A DNA stretch of 64,000 nucleotides from DATMNI01 sp963817515 (GCA_963817515.1 CAWFPJ010000012.1:62001-126000), one strand, 5' to 3'; shown: positions 10,064 through 19,484, counted from the first letter of the stretch. Made by a program: numbers and translations. Notes: a model not told the origin generated them from the letters alone.

Positions 10064-10293
10064 TCAGCCAGGATTTCCGTTTTGGCTCCTGAATGCGAGT
10101 TAGCATATCACAAGCACCCAGCAGGGGTCACGCCGACGATCTGGTATGTCAACGCCAAATAGAAATCCAGCATCCTCACTGTACGAGGCAGCCAACGGCT
10201 GGCGGCAGCCCGAAAAGGGCCGGCCGAAATGGCCCGACGTCCGCGGCCCGCAGCTGTTCAACGAGTGCGTACGAAGGTGCGAAAATCAGTGAG

Positions 10294-12534
10294 GTGCCCC
10301 TGGCCTTTCTTCGAAAGCTGGCGACGACCGCGGCTCTGCTGCTGGCTCTGGCAGGCGCCGGCTGCTCGCGCCGCCACGCCGTCGCGCCATCGCCGGATGG
10401 CGAACCGAACCGCTCCGTGAATGCGCGGGTGTGTGCGGGCTGCCACATGAATATCTATGAACGCTACCGGCACACCGGGATGGCTCGCGCGTTTTATCCG
10501 CCGTCGCCGGAGAGCTTTCCCAATTCCCGGCCCTATTTTCACCGCCTTTCCGGCACCTGGTTCCAGATGGTTGCGAAGGACGGAGCCTACTATCAGCGGG
10601 TCTGGCAAATCGGCTACAGCGGGAAGCAGGAGAACTTCTCAGAATGGAAAATCGACTACGTGATGGGCTCCGGCAATCACGTCCGCAGCTATCTGCATCG
10701 CACCATCCGCAACACGCTGATCGAGCTTCCGCTGGCCTGGTATGCCGAAAAGGGCGGCTACTGGGCGATGAATCCGGGTTTCGACAACGAAGATGCGACC
10801 GCCCGGCGCAAGGTCGGCTACGAGTGCATGTTCTGCCACAACGGGTATCCATCGATCCCTGCCGGGCACGACGATCCGGGTGCCGAGCCGGTCTACACGC
10901 TGCCTTTGCCCGAGGGAATCGATTGCCAGCGATGTCACGGCCCCGGCGGAAATCACGTGCGCGTTGCCCAATTGCCCAACGCCAAGCCGGCGGATTTAAG
11001 AAGCGCGATCGTCAACCCCACGCGGCTTCCCGCTGCGCGGGCGATGGAGGTGTGCATGCAATGCCACCTGGAAACCACCAGCCTCCCTTTGCCCAATGAG
11101 ATCCGCCGATATGATCGCGCGCCGTATTCCTACCGGCCCGGCGAGCCGCTCGCCGCTTTCATGCTTTTTTACGACCACGCGCCCGGCCGCGGGAAAGACG
11201 ATAAGTTCGAAATTGTTAGCTCCGTCTACCGTCTGCGCAAGTCGCAGTGCTTCCTGCGCAGCAACGGCGCGCTAACCTGCACCACTTGTCACAATCCTCA
11301 CGACATTCCGCATGGCCCGGAAGCGGCCGATCACTACAACACGGCCTGCCGCCAATGCCACACCGGCAGCCTTGCCGGCGACCATCCGCAAGCTGGGAAT
11401 TGCATCGGTTGCCATATGCCCAAGCGTCGCACCGAAGACGTCGTGCACGTGGTGATGACCGACCACCTGATCCAGCGCCGCGCTCCTGCGAACCTGCTCG
11501 CCGAGCTCCCCAAAGGCGACCGCACCGAGACCGATTACTATGGCGAAGTCGTGCCTTACGGCGCCCCCGATCTGCCTGCGGACGACCTTTACACCGCGGT
11601 CGCGCAGGTCGCGGCGAAGAGCAATCTCGCGGGCGGTGTCCCGCGCCTGGAAGCCGCGCTCGCCGGGCGCCAGCCGGCAAGCGCGGTGTTCTATCTCCAG
11701 ATGGGCGACGCCTACTGCAGCACCAACCAGTACGCCAAGGCCGTCGGACCGTATCAGCAGGCGGCCGCCCGCCAGCCCAACTCGTCAGTTGTGTTACGCC
11801 GGTTGGCGTACGCTTTCCTCGGGGCCGGCCAGCCGCAGCAGGCCCTCGACCCGCTGCTCCGCGCCACGCAATCGCAGCCGTCGGATGCGGAGGCCTGGTA
11901 CGATCTGGCTCTAACTCAAACCGAGCTCGGCAAGGATACGGACGCTCTCACATCCCTCGCAAAAGCCAACCAGCTCGATCCCGAATACGCCGATGCGCAA
12001 GACCATCTCGGCGCGGTGCTGGCCAAGACGGGCCAGACCGGTCTGGCGGAAGGAGCCTATCGTTCCGCCCTGCGCATTCAGCCCACCCTCGCCGACGCGC
12101 ATGCCAATCTGGCCGATCTTCTTGCGGCCAGAAACGATCTGGAAGAAGCCGTCTGGCATTACCAGCGGGCCGGTAGCAAGCCCGTCACCCAATTCCGCTA
12201 CGGCGTGACGCTGGCCCGCATGAACCGTCTGGCGGAGGCGCAAACGCACATCGAAGCGGCTCTGAAAGCCAACCCGAGTCTCGCCGAAGGGCACGATGTG
12301 CTGGGAGGCCTTCTCGAAAAACAAGGACGCCTCGATGCAGCGGAGGTTCAGTACCGCGAAGCCGTGCGTATTCGTCCGGATCTTGGTGGTGCGCATTTCG
12401 ACTTGGGCCGGGTGCTGGCAAAGCGCCGCGACCTGCCCGCGGCCGCCGAGGAATTCCGCAAGGCGGCCGCCGACCCCGACCTGGCAATCCGTCAACAGGC
12501 GTTGCGGGCTCTCCAGGTAATTGGGGCACGCTGA
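10294..12534 (+). CDS. seven-haem c-type cytochrome fused to TPR repeats, lipoprotein
   Basis: The open frame extends back to 10093, but a lipoprotein signal (hydrophobic run ending LAGAGC) begins just after a GTG at 10294, which I take as the start. The N-terminal half contains seven CXXCH haem sites: CAGCH, CMFCH, CQRCH, CMQCH, CTTCH, CRQCH and CIGCH. Spacing resembles the cytochrome c554-like multihaem family. The C-terminal half (from about residue 425 of this start) is a run of TPR helices with repeated AEGAYRSALRIQPTLADAHANLA-type units. It is probably an exported, membrane-anchored electron-transfer protein that docks partners through TPRs. The fusion architecture is seen directly; the redox partner is unknown. 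The next plus-strand gene lies beyond a minus-strand deletion scar. Confidence 0.85.
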   Translation: MPLAFLRKLATTAALLLALAGAGCSRRHAVAPSPDGEPNRSVNARVCAGCHMNIYERYRHTGMARAFYPPSPESFPNSRPYFHRLSGTWFQMVAKDGAYYQRVWQIGYSGKQENFSEWKIDYVMGSGNHVRSYLHRTIRNTLIELPLAWYAEKGGYWAMNPGFDNEDATARRKVGYECMFCHNGYPSIPAGHDDPGAEPVYTLPLPEGIDCQRCHGPGGNHVRVAQLPNAKPADLRSAIVNPTRLPAARAMEVCMQCHLETTSLPLPNEIRRYDRAPYSYRPGEPLAAFMLFYDHAPGRGKDDKFEIVSSVYRLRKSQCFLRSNGALTCTTCHNPHDIPHGPEAADHYNTACRQCHTGSLAGDHPQAGNCIGCHMPKRRTEDVVHVVMTDHLIQRRAPANLLAELPKGDRTETDYYGEVVPYGAPDLPADDLYTAVAQVAAKSNLAGGVPRLEAALAGRQPASAVFYLQMGDAYCSTNQYAKAVGPYQQAAARQPNSSVVLRRLAYAFLGAGQPQQALDPLLRATQSQPSDAEAWYDLALTQTELGKDTDALTSLAKANQLDPEYADAQDHLGAVLAKTGQTGLAEGAYRSALRIQPTLADAHANLADLLAARNDLEEAVWHYQRAGSKPVTQFRYGVTLARMNRLAEAQTHIEAALKANPSLAEGHDVLGGLLEKQGRLDAAEVQYREAVRIRPDLGGAHFDLGRVLAKRRDLPAAAEEFRKAAADPDLAIRQQALRALQVIGAR

Positions 12535-12539
12535 GAATG

Positions 12540-12816
12540 GCGCCCGCAGAAATGTCGTCCGGCTCTCGATCGGCGTCCTTCCACAATTCGAAGAAGTCTT
12601 GGAACGCCGTTTTGGCTTTCGCCGTGTCGCCCGCGAGCGCGGAGCCGCGCCTCATCCCGAGATAGGAGAGCGAATAAAACTGTGCCGGGTAGGGATAGCG
12701 CCAGGCACCGGCCCAATGGGCGCCCTTGTGATCCACCATTTTCTGGAACTCAGCCACTGCATCCGCGCCCTTATGCAGGTGCAGGTAAGCCAAGCCGCGC
12801 AAGTACACCGCCTCGG
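12540..12816 (-). pseudogene. C-terminal remnant of a Ser/Thr kinase with TPR tail
   Basis: Read on the minus strand, this stretch encodes AVYLRGLAYLHLHKGADAV, then FQKMVDHKG, YSLSYLGM, ALAGDTAKAKTAFQDF and LWKDAD. This series closely resembles the extreme C-terminal TPR tail of acidobacterial serine/threonine protein kinases as I know them. Nothing of the kinase catalytic domain is present. After LWKDAD the reading diverges and runs into the antisense of the cytochrome gene, so the natural stop has also been lost. At its upstream edge it is joined directly to the sigma-factor remnant. It is a non-functional fragment. Confidence 0.7.
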
Positions 12817-12931
12817 GCCATGAGACGCAGTTCAGGATAGACGTGCTCCGTAAGCCAGACTAGGGCGTCTTCATCACCGCTGCCCCAAGCTTTCAAGAGA
12901 TGTGTGATTTCTGCAGTGCGTGCGATGGATA
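12817..12931 (-). pseudogene. N-terminal remnant of an ECF sigma factor
   Basis: The minus strand encodes RTAEITHLLKAWGSGDEDA followed by WLTEHVYPELRLMAR. This is the conserved N-terminus of the acidobacterial/planctomycete ECF sigma family normally followed by ERQ(G)HTLQ and regions 2 and 4. Here the frame runs straight into the kinase tail at the GAGGCGGTG sequence near 12812-12818. All DNA-binding regions are missing, so it cannot be functional. In relatives such a sigma gene sits directly upstream of a Ser/Thr kinase gene, so one deletion from inside the sigma gene to near the 3' end of the kinase gene explains both fragments. Confidence 0.7.
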
Positions 12932-13060
12932 GCCCGTTCTCCCGTAGGCATCCTAAAATATACAAAAACTTTGGCCGCTTTTGGCCATCCGCTGCCGACT
13001 GTACGAGCGGAAGGAGAACAGGCCGCCGGAAACGATCTCCTTCCGGAATGGAGGCAGTTT

Positions 13061-13636
13061 ATGAAACGAATCCCAACTCTGATAGCAACCGTGGCACTGA
13101 TCCTCAATCTCGGTGTCGCAGGTATCTACGCGGCACAGGGGCCCATAAGAATGACAGTTTCGGGAACTAACGTGGCCACTACGATCAATCTACAGCCCGG
13201 CACAATTACCGACGAAGTGATTTTCGCCGGGAACGGTACGCTAGGACCGTTCACCTATCGCGAACTACACGCGGACACGCTCTCTCCCCAGTCTTCCAGC
13301 ACTTGCGTCGGCGGAACCGGGCTCTATATTCCAACTCTGGCCGGCGGGGGCGTATTTCGCTTCCAAGACGGGAGTCTATTGAACATCGGCCTCACGGCGG
13401 GCTCCCTTTGCATCGACCTCACGGCCGGCGTGGCCCACTTTACTGGGACTTATAAGATCACCGGTGAAACCGGACGTTTCAAGGGTGCGTCCGGCGCCCT
13501 TAAGTTGAATTCGACGGTGTCCGCGGTGTTGTTCAGCGACTCTAATGCGCCCGTGCTTCTAACGAACGTGGGCGAGTTTGAGGGACAAGTTTCCGGAGTG
13601 GCCATCGGGGAGGAAGGGCCAAACGAGCGGCAATAG
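13061..13636 (+). CDS. small secreted protein, barrel-like, function unknown
   Basis: The ATG at 13061 has an excellent Shine-Dalgarno (ggagg about 8 bp upstream) and opens a signal peptide (MKRIPTLIATVALILNL to YAA). The open frame continues upstream but without these features. The mature part is about 165 residues, rich in Thr, Gly, Ser and hydrophobic beta-type segments, with two Cys residues (STCVGG and SLCIDL). It ends with a GETGRFKGASGALKL pattern that I associate with small secreted beta-barrel proteins of allene-oxide-cyclase-like shape. That fold is only an inference. No enzymatic role can be assigned, and no operon partner is evident. Confidence 0.7.
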   Translation: MKRIPTLIATVALILNLGVAGIYAAQGPIRMTVSGTNVATTINLQPGTITDEVIFAGNGTLGPFTYRELHADTLSPQSSSTCVGGTGLYIPTLAGGGVFRFQDGSLLNIGLTAGSLCIDLTAGVAHFTGTYKITGETGRFKGASGALKLNSTVSAVLFSDSNAPVLLTNVGEFEGQVSGVAIGEEGPNERQ

Positions 13637-13920
13637 GAAACGGCGTATTCCCGTGCCCCCGAGACAGGCAGTGTTGGGGTGATCGGGAATTCGCAAAAAC
13701 GGGCTCGGGCTCACGCATTGCGCCGTGGTTGGATCGGATTAACGATGAAACCTCTGATCGGCTGCGGCTCAGGCGTGAGCGCCCTCGTGTCAAACTGCAA
13801 GAGGATCCGTCTGTAGCGCCTAACCTCTCAGAGGGGTAAAATCTTCTTTGTGCGGTTAGTTTCAGTCGCTATCGCGGTCGCTTCACACCTCCCAAACGTT
13901 TGCCCAACTGGACCTTGGCT
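13637..13920. other. gap with no supported gene
   Basis: About 280 bp separate the secreted protein from the next gene. I see no coding frame with family motifs, no tRNA and no convincing terminator. A short run cctctcagaggggtaaaat near 13825 can pair weakly and might be regulatory, but this is not strong. Confidence 0.25.
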
Positions 13921-15262
13921 ATGCCTTCTGCTCAAAAACTCGACACTCACCACAAAGCGCTCACCCTGAATCTTGATACATCCACCTTCGGTTCTTTCGC
14001 CGAAATTGGCGCCGGACAGGAAGTCGCGCGTTGGTTCCTTCTCGTGGGAGGGGCTTCCGGCACGGTGGCTAAAACCATTTCCGCTTACGATAAGGAAGTC
14101 AGCGATGATCTCTACGGCTCCGGATCACGCTACGTATCCAAACAGCGACTCGAGGCGATGCTGGACAACGAATGGACCCAACTTCTCACGCAATTAAGCA
14201 AAACCCGTGGACCGCAAACTCGGTTCTTTTGCTTTGTTGATACCGTCTCCGCCCGCAACTTCGCCGGAACCAACGACTCACATGGCTGGATCGGTCTCCG
14301 GTTCCAGCTCGCAGCCCAGCGGCCCTCCCAACGACGTTCTGCTGCACATCAACATGCGCGATTCGACCAATGTCCTCCAGCAGCAAGCCATCGGTATCCT
14401 GGGCGTCAACCTCATCTATGCCGCGTTCTATGAAGTACAAATCAAGGAATCATTTCTGGAAGGTCTGGCACAAGACGTCGTCGCGGAGCGAATCGAGATC
14501 GACTACGTGGATCTTCGCGGGCCAGCATTCGAGAGTTGGGATCGCCGTGCTCTGCTAGTCCACTTGGTTCGTGCGGGACTCGCAGAGGCGGTATTTTTTC
14601 CCTCCAAGGGCTCCACCGTTCCCCCTACCGAGGTTCTCCACAAGAAAGCCGTCGTGCTTGCGCCGGGATATTTTGGCCACACCGATCCAGTTCACTCGCA
14701 CGTTCATTTGCGATTATTGGCTTCGGCAATTCAGGAGCTTCAGAGGGACCTTGGCGAAACAAAATCTGCGCCCGCCGGTTTTTTTTGCCTAACCGTTGCA
14801 CCGTTCAGGCCGGATGAAACAGCCCCGGAAATTGCCGACCTGCTTCGTCGTATCGATGCGCTTCGCGCCGCTGGCGGCGACGTGCTGCTTTTTCGTAAAC
14901 CCGAGCTGTACCACATGACAGCTCTCGTAAACCGCCATACGCAGGCGCCTGTGCGCTTCGTCGCAGGTCTTTCACTTCTGATTCGAGCGTTTGAAGGAGT
15001 TTACGGCAATCTCGAAGGCAGACTTCTGGAGGCCGTCGCACGTCTCTTCGCCCAGAATGTTCGCATCTACGTTTATCCGATGACTGCCGCGGATCTGCAG
15101 GAATGGCTGAAGAGTGCCTCGGTTACCGGTTGGGAGTGGAGTGAGACGAATGGATTGGTTTCGGCAAGCCAGCTGCGTCGCGCGCCACCTGTCGGACACT
15201 TGTTTGCCTATCTTCTGGCCAGCAACTTTCTTGTCTCTATGCGAGCTCCTATGGAGGCATGA
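13921..15262 (+). pseudogene. frameshifted member of a conserved family often misnamed TonB-dependent receptor
   Basis: The first part (from ATG 13921) has the family start KLDTHHKALTLNLD, then TFGSFAEIGAGQEVARWF and AKTISAYDKEVSD. The frame then fails and continues one base over with PPNDVLLHINMRD, GILGVNLIYAAFYE and a long C-terminal part to 15262. Dropping one base near 14308 joins RFQ to SQPSGPPNDVLLHI and yields 446 residues, close to the family's usual length. The family is widespread in cyanobacteria and soil bacteria, is cytosolic, and has no beta-barrel, so the common receptor name is wrong. Its real role is unknown to me. The lesion may be a sequence error. Confidence 0.7.
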
Positions 15263-15480
15263 GGGGGTTTCGTTGCGAAAATCGGTTTGGGAAGAGTGAA
15301 GACGAGTTGGGGCGAAACGGACCGCGCTACGAAATGGGCCAAAGGAACAGAACTGGACTTCCGGACCGCGTCGGGCTTTCAGATCCGCGTCTTGCGCGGT
15401 TTCCGGCCAAGTGAAATTCAAGCTTTCTCGGCCGGTGGTTCGGGTAACGCCGCTCTTCGACCGTAGACATATAGACAATC
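15263..15480. other. promoter-side gap before padR
   Basis: About 220 bp between the frameshifted gene and the PadR operator. No gene is supported. The last 20 bases (acatatagac region near 15467-15476) could hold a -10-like element for padR, but the -35 is unclear. Confidence 0.25.
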
Positions 15481-15499
15481 GATATCGTGATACGATATC
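15481..15499. promoter_or_regulatory. palindromic operator of padR
   Basis: A 19-bp perfect palindrome with 8-bp arms (gatatcgt and acgatatc around gat) ends 8 bp before the padR start codon. PadR regulators commonly bind palindromes in their own promoters. Position and symmetry make this the likely autoregulatory site for padR and the downstream permease. Confidence 0.65.
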
Positions 15500-15507
15500 A
15501 TTGACTC

Positions 15508-15840
15508 ATGGCTAATCCAACCGATATCCTGCCGGGCACACTCGACCTCCTCATTCTCAGAACCCTGGAACTCGGCCCGCTGCACGGCGTCGCCATTGCC
15601 GACCGCATCGAGCAAGTCACTCGCGGCGTCTTTCTCGTTGGTCCCGGATCGCTCTTCCCCGCACTTCACCGGCTCACCGAAAAAGGCTGGATCGAGGGCG
15701 AATGGACGGAATCCGAAGCAAAGCGCCGCGTGAAAACGTACACCTTGACCGCCTCCGGGCAGGTTCAGCTGGTCGAAGAGAAGCGCAACTGGAAGAACGT
15801 CTTCACCGCCATGAACCGCGCGTTGGCGGAGGAGATCTAA
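15508..15840 (+). CDS. PadR-family transcriptional regulator
   Basis: A 110-residue winged-helix protein of the short PadR type. It opens with ILPGTLDLLILRTLELGPLHG, the first helices of the fold, followed by the recognition region SLFPALHRLTEKGWIEGEW and the wing with RRVKTYTLTASG. PadR proteins are cytosolic dimeric repressors that respond to small molecules. Length is normal. A palindrome lies directly upstream, and the permease gene starts at the base after its stop codon, so the regulator very likely controls the permease. A phenolic-acid ligand cannot be assumed in this lineage. Confidence 0.9.
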   Translation: MANPTDILPGTLDLLILRTLELGPLHGVAIADRIEQVTRGVFLVGPGSLFPALHRLTEKGWIEGEWTESEAKRRVKTYTLTASGQVQLVEEKRNWKNVFTAMNRALAEEI

Positions 15841-18510
15841 ATGATCTTTCTGCGCCGGCTCCGTCAACTTCTCAACCGCATGTTTCACGGCGACGCCGTC
15901 GAGACGGAACTCGACGCCGAAGTGCAGGAGTTCTACCAAACCATGGTGGACCGCCAAATCGAGCGAGGAGTTCCCGAGCAGGAAGCCCGCCGCCTGGCAC
16001 GGATCAAATTCGGTCATCCCGAAAACGTGAAAGAAGAAGTCCGCGACTCCAGAACCGGGGCTGCGCTCGCTTCCACGATACGTGACGTGAACTATTCACT
16101 CCGCAGTATGCGGAAGGCGCCCCTCTTTGCCTGTGTCACTGTTCTCACGCTGGGAGTCGGGATCGGCGCCAACACGACCATCTTCTCCGTCGTCAGCCGA
16201 TTCGTCCTGCGCCACCCACCCGTTGGCGGCCCTGCCACTCTGATGGCGCTGCACACCACCCAAGGCGGCGGCCAGTGCTGCAACAACTTCAGTTGGCCGC
16301 TCTTCAGCGACGTACGCGAGCAGGCCAAATCGTTCTCCGGCGTTACCGCGTATTACGACTTGCTCCCCGCCTCCATCGATAGCACCGGTGAACCGGAACG
16401 CGTCTGGGGACAAGCGGTCACCGCAAATTTCTTCGATGTCGCGCGCCTGTTCATGGCGGCCGGTCGAGGCTTCACGCGGGAGGAAGAACACCTGCCGGCG
16501 GTCGTGCTCAGTCACCGGCTGTGGCAGCGCCGCTTCGGTGCGGATCCCGCCATTGTGGGCAGGTCAGTCCGGCTATCCGGACGGCCTTACACCGTGGTCG
16601 GTATCGCGCCGTCGGGTTTCCGCGGGCTGGATATTATCCTCGACGCGCAATTCTGGGTGCCTCTCGACAATATCGATCAACTGCTGCCGAAGACCGCCAA
16701 TCGCATCGATCGCAACTATCACTGGCTCGCTGTGGCCGCCCGCTTGGCTCCCGGCGTCACGCAGGCGCAAGCCGCCGCCGAACTCGAAGTTCTCGGGAAG
16801 CGGTTTGCCAAAACCTTACCCGGATCCTTGCCCGCCCGGGATAGAGACACTGGCTTTCTGATGGATACGGCGGGTTCGTTACCGCCGCGCGATCGGTCCG
16901 CCGCAATGATGTTCTTCGCCGGTCTCTCTGCGGTGGCGCTCCTGGTTTTGTGTATCGCCTGCGCCAACGTGGCGAACCTCTCGCTGGCTCAGGCCAGCGG
17001 GCGGCAACGCGAGATGGCTGTGCGCCTCGCTCTGGGCGCCACGCGTGGCCATCTGCTCCGCCAAATGCTGACCGAAAGCGTAGTGCTGTCGCTGGCGGGT
17101 GGCGCGCTCGGGGTCGCGCTCTCGCTATGGGCCACACATTCGCTCGCGGCGTTCCGGCTGGCAGCGCCGGTGCCTCTCGATCTCTCGGTGAGCGTGAACG
17201 GCGCGGTCCTTCTCTATGCGTTCGGGCTCAGTGTGGGGGTGGGCATTCTGTTCGGCTTGGCTCCGGCGTGGTCGGTGGCGCGTCCCGTGATCGTGAGCGC
17301 CCTCAAGGGCGAAGACCTATACACGCGCCCGGGCCGCGTGTGGAGTCTTAGGAGTCTCCTGGTGGTGTCGCAGATCTCGATGTCGCTGGTGCTGCTCTGC
17401 GCCACCGGACTCTTTCTGCGCAGTCTCGGCAATGCCTCCCGCATCGATATCGGATTCCGCTCGAAGGGCGTTCTGATGATGTCGGTCGATCCGCGGCTCC
17501 ATGGCTACGACCCAGAGCGCACGGTTCAGCTGCTCACCACGGTGCGCCAGCACGTGGCCGGCCTTCCCGGCGTGATCTCGGCGGCATATACTGACGCCGT
17601 ACCGCTCTCCGGCGGTCACCGCAGCGACGGCTTCCAGGTGCCAGGCAGACAGGCTCCCTCTGGAAGCACAAGCGTCGATCTGTATATGGCGAGCCCCGGC
17701 TATTTCGATACCATGGGCATCCCGCGCATCGCCGGACGCGATTTCGATAACGAAACCGCAACTTCGCCGAGGAGCGCCGTCGTCAATGAACTCTTCGTGC
17801 AGCGCTTCTTCGGGAATGAGAACCCAATCGGCCAGCGCGTCCGTGACGGCGACCGCCTCTACGAAATCATCGGGGTGGTGAAGAACACGAAGTCGCGCAC
17901 GCTGGGTGAGGACCTCCGGCCCGTTCTCTACCGTTCGCTCGCGCAGGACATTGCCGCCGATCCTTCCATGACCGGCTACTCGGTTCTGGTCCACTTCGCG
18001 GGCGAGTCCGGCGCGCTCGGGAAAGCTGTCCGCGCGGAAATCCACACGCTCGACCCCTCGCTTGCCATCTTTGACATCGCCACCATGGAAGAGCACCTCA
18101 GGGACGCGCTATTCCTTCCCCGACTGGCAGGAACGCTATTCGCCATCTTCGGCTTACTCGGCCTCTCACTGGCGGCGGTCGGACTATACGGCGTGATCAG
18201 CTACTGGGTCAGCCGGCGTACTCGGGAAATTGGCATCCGCCTGGCGATCGGAGCGAGAATCGGCGAAGTGCAACTTCTGATCATCCGCCAAGGAATGACA
18301 CTTGCCGTCGTGGCTTTGATCCCTGGCCTCGCGGCAGCATGGGCTATGGCGAAGCTTTTCACCAGCTTCCTCTATCGAGTCCCCGCCCACGACGCCGCCA
18401 CGTTTACGCTGGTCCCGCTCTTTCTCGCGGCCATCGCATTTCTGGCCTGCTGGATACCCTCCCGCCGGGCGGCTAAGGTGAACCCCAGCACAGCCCTGCG
18501 TCATGAATGA
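15841..18510 (+). CDS. ADOP-type ABC transporter permease (MacB/FtsX-like)
   Basis: The 889-residue protein has the layout of the acidobacterial duplicated-orphan permeases. An N-terminal cytosolic segment (about 1-75, with GVPEQEARRLARIKFG) precedes a first MacB periplasmic core domain. FtsX-like transmembrane helices follow around residues 360-490, then a second periplasmic domain, and a second FtsX block near the C-terminus with the SRRTREIGIRLAIGA motif. Its start codon directly abuts the padR stop. No ATPase gene is adjacent, which is usual for this family. Likely roles are export or mechanotransmission at the inner membrane; the cargo is unknown. The sequence is intact. Confidence 0.92.
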   Translation: MIFLRRLRQLLNRMFHGDAVETELDAEVQEFYQTMVDRQIERGVPEQEARRLARIKFGHPENVKEEVRDSRTGAALASTIRDVNYSLRSMRKAPLFACVTVLTLGVGIGANTTIFSVVSRFVLRHPPVGGPATLMALHTTQGGGQCCNNFSWPLFSDVREQAKSFSGVTAYYDLLPASIDSTGEPERVWGQAVTANFFDVARLFMAAGRGFTREEEHLPAVVLSHRLWQRRFGADPAIVGRSVRLSGRPYTVVGIAPSGFRGLDIILDAQFWVPLDNIDQLLPKTANRIDRNYHWLAVAARLAPGVTQAQAAAELEVLGKRFAKTLPGSLPARDRDTGFLMDTAGSLPPRDRSAAMMFFAGLSAVALLVLCIACANVANLSLAQASGRQREMAVRLALGATRGHLLRQMLTESVVLSLAGGALGVALSLWATHSLAAFRLAAPVPLDLSVSVNGAVLLYAFGLSVGVGILFGLAPAWSVARPVIVSALKGEDLYTRPGRVWSLRSLLVVSQISMSLVLLCATGLFLRSLGNASRIDIGFRSKGVLMMSVDPRLHGYDPERTVQLLTTVRQHVAGLPGVISAAYTDAVPLSGGHRSDGFQVPGRQAPSGSTSVDLYMASPGYFDTMGIPRIAGRDFDNETATSPRSAVVNELFVQRFFGNENPIGQRVRDGDRLYEIIGVVKNTKSRTLGEDLRPVLYRSLAQDIAADPSMTGYSVLVHFAGESGALGKAVRAEIHTLDPSLAIFDIATMEEHLRDALFLPRLAGTLFAIFGLLGLSLAAVGLYGVISYWVSRRTREIGIRLAIGARIGEVQLLIIRQGMTLAVVALIPGLAAAWAMAKLFTSFLYRVPAHDAATFTLVPLFLAAIAFLACWIPSRRAAKVNPSTALRHE

Positions 18511-18799
18511 CGGAACGCGGAATCCCTCATAGTTTGGGGACGTGCCGGGGGAATGTGCCAACGTGGATCAATCGGTCACTTGTGCTGTCCAGGGGACGCA
18601 TGTCGCACTCGGCAAAGACTCATGGAGCAGAAAACGACGTTATCGATAATCGAGAACCACTTGGCTGGTTTGTCGCCGACTCGTTGATTGGCCGGAAACG
18701 GCGTTCAGGGCGATTGCCCACCCCGTCGGCGGCGAGTCGGTCCCAACGGAACAGAAGGGGACTTCGGGTTCTTTTGGAAGTGGAATCGGGGTTTCGCGG
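18511..18799. other. gap between permease and IS fragment
   Basis: About 290 bp with no frame I can support. It may include unrelated sequence joined to the truncated transposase, because the transposase reading stops making sense at about 18800. Confidence 0.25.
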
Positions 18800-19264
18800 C
18801 CAGCTACCACCGATCGTCGTTCAGCCAGCGATGCTTGCTACCGTCGATGTGCAATAGCATCCCTGCCAGCGGCCGCCGCGGACGCCGGCGCCGGTGCGGT
18901 CCGCGTTTGCGCCGCTTCGCCACCAGCCCCGCTCCCTGCAGGGCCTGCTGCACCCAGGTGTTAGTTCACCTGGATCGCATGCTCTTTCCGCAACCTCTCG
19001 TGGAAGTGCCGCATACTGAGATCGAAGTACACTTTCCGATACAGCCGCAAGACCTCCTCTGCCGTTTCCATGGGAATCCTGTGGATGCTCCGCTTCCCCC
19101 GTCTTTGATCGAACAGTCCGGTGTAGCCGAATTTGGCATATCGATCCCGGATTCCGGCGCATCGTCCGGTCCGTTACCCCCACCATCTCAACTGCCTCCA
19201 TCCAGCTGATCTTCTTGGCCATCGCCTTCAAAAGTACGACTTGTAATTTCATCGTCCGCTCCAT
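18800..19264 (-). pseudogene. truncated, frameshifted ISNCY-like transposase fragment
   Basis: The minus strand encodes the N-terminal helix-turn-helix part of an ISNCY-type transposase in pieces. The first is ERTMKLQVVLLKAMAKK with GVTDRTMRR. A second frame has YAKFGYTGLFDQRRGKRSIH, then METAEEVLRLYRKVYFDLS and MRHFHERLRKEHAIQVN followed by a stop. A third frame has TWVQQALQGAGLVAKRRKRG and LLHIDGSKHRWLNDDRW followed by a stop. The catalytic core that should follow is missing. At least two frameshifts and a 3' truncation mean it is dead. The family name is from memory of these motifs. The upstream end of the element probably reaches to about 19380. Confidence 0.75.
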
Positions 19265-19390
19265 TGCCGCGGCGCTTATCGCTCCTGGGATTGTCAACTT
19301 TCAGGATCACCGCCGTCTTGCTGAGCGGACACATCACATGTTCACTCGACCGGACATTTCACATACTAACGACACAAGACAAGACTCCCC

Positions 19391-19419
19391 TTGACATGCA
19401 GATCAAGGAGGCTTAAACT
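19391..19419 (+). promoter_or_regulatory. sigma-70-type promoter
   Basis: TTGACA at 19391-19396, a 17-bp spacer, and TAAACT at 19414-19419. The -35 is perfect and the spacing ideal. It lies 65 bp upstream of the TonB-receptor start and just inside the junction with the IS remnant, so it is the likely promoter of that receptor operon. Confidence 0.6.
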
Positions 19420-19484
19420 CGCGTTCATTACCTTAATCTTTAGGGTCTACCGCTGGTCAACTTCTGTTTTCGAGGGAGGTTCAA

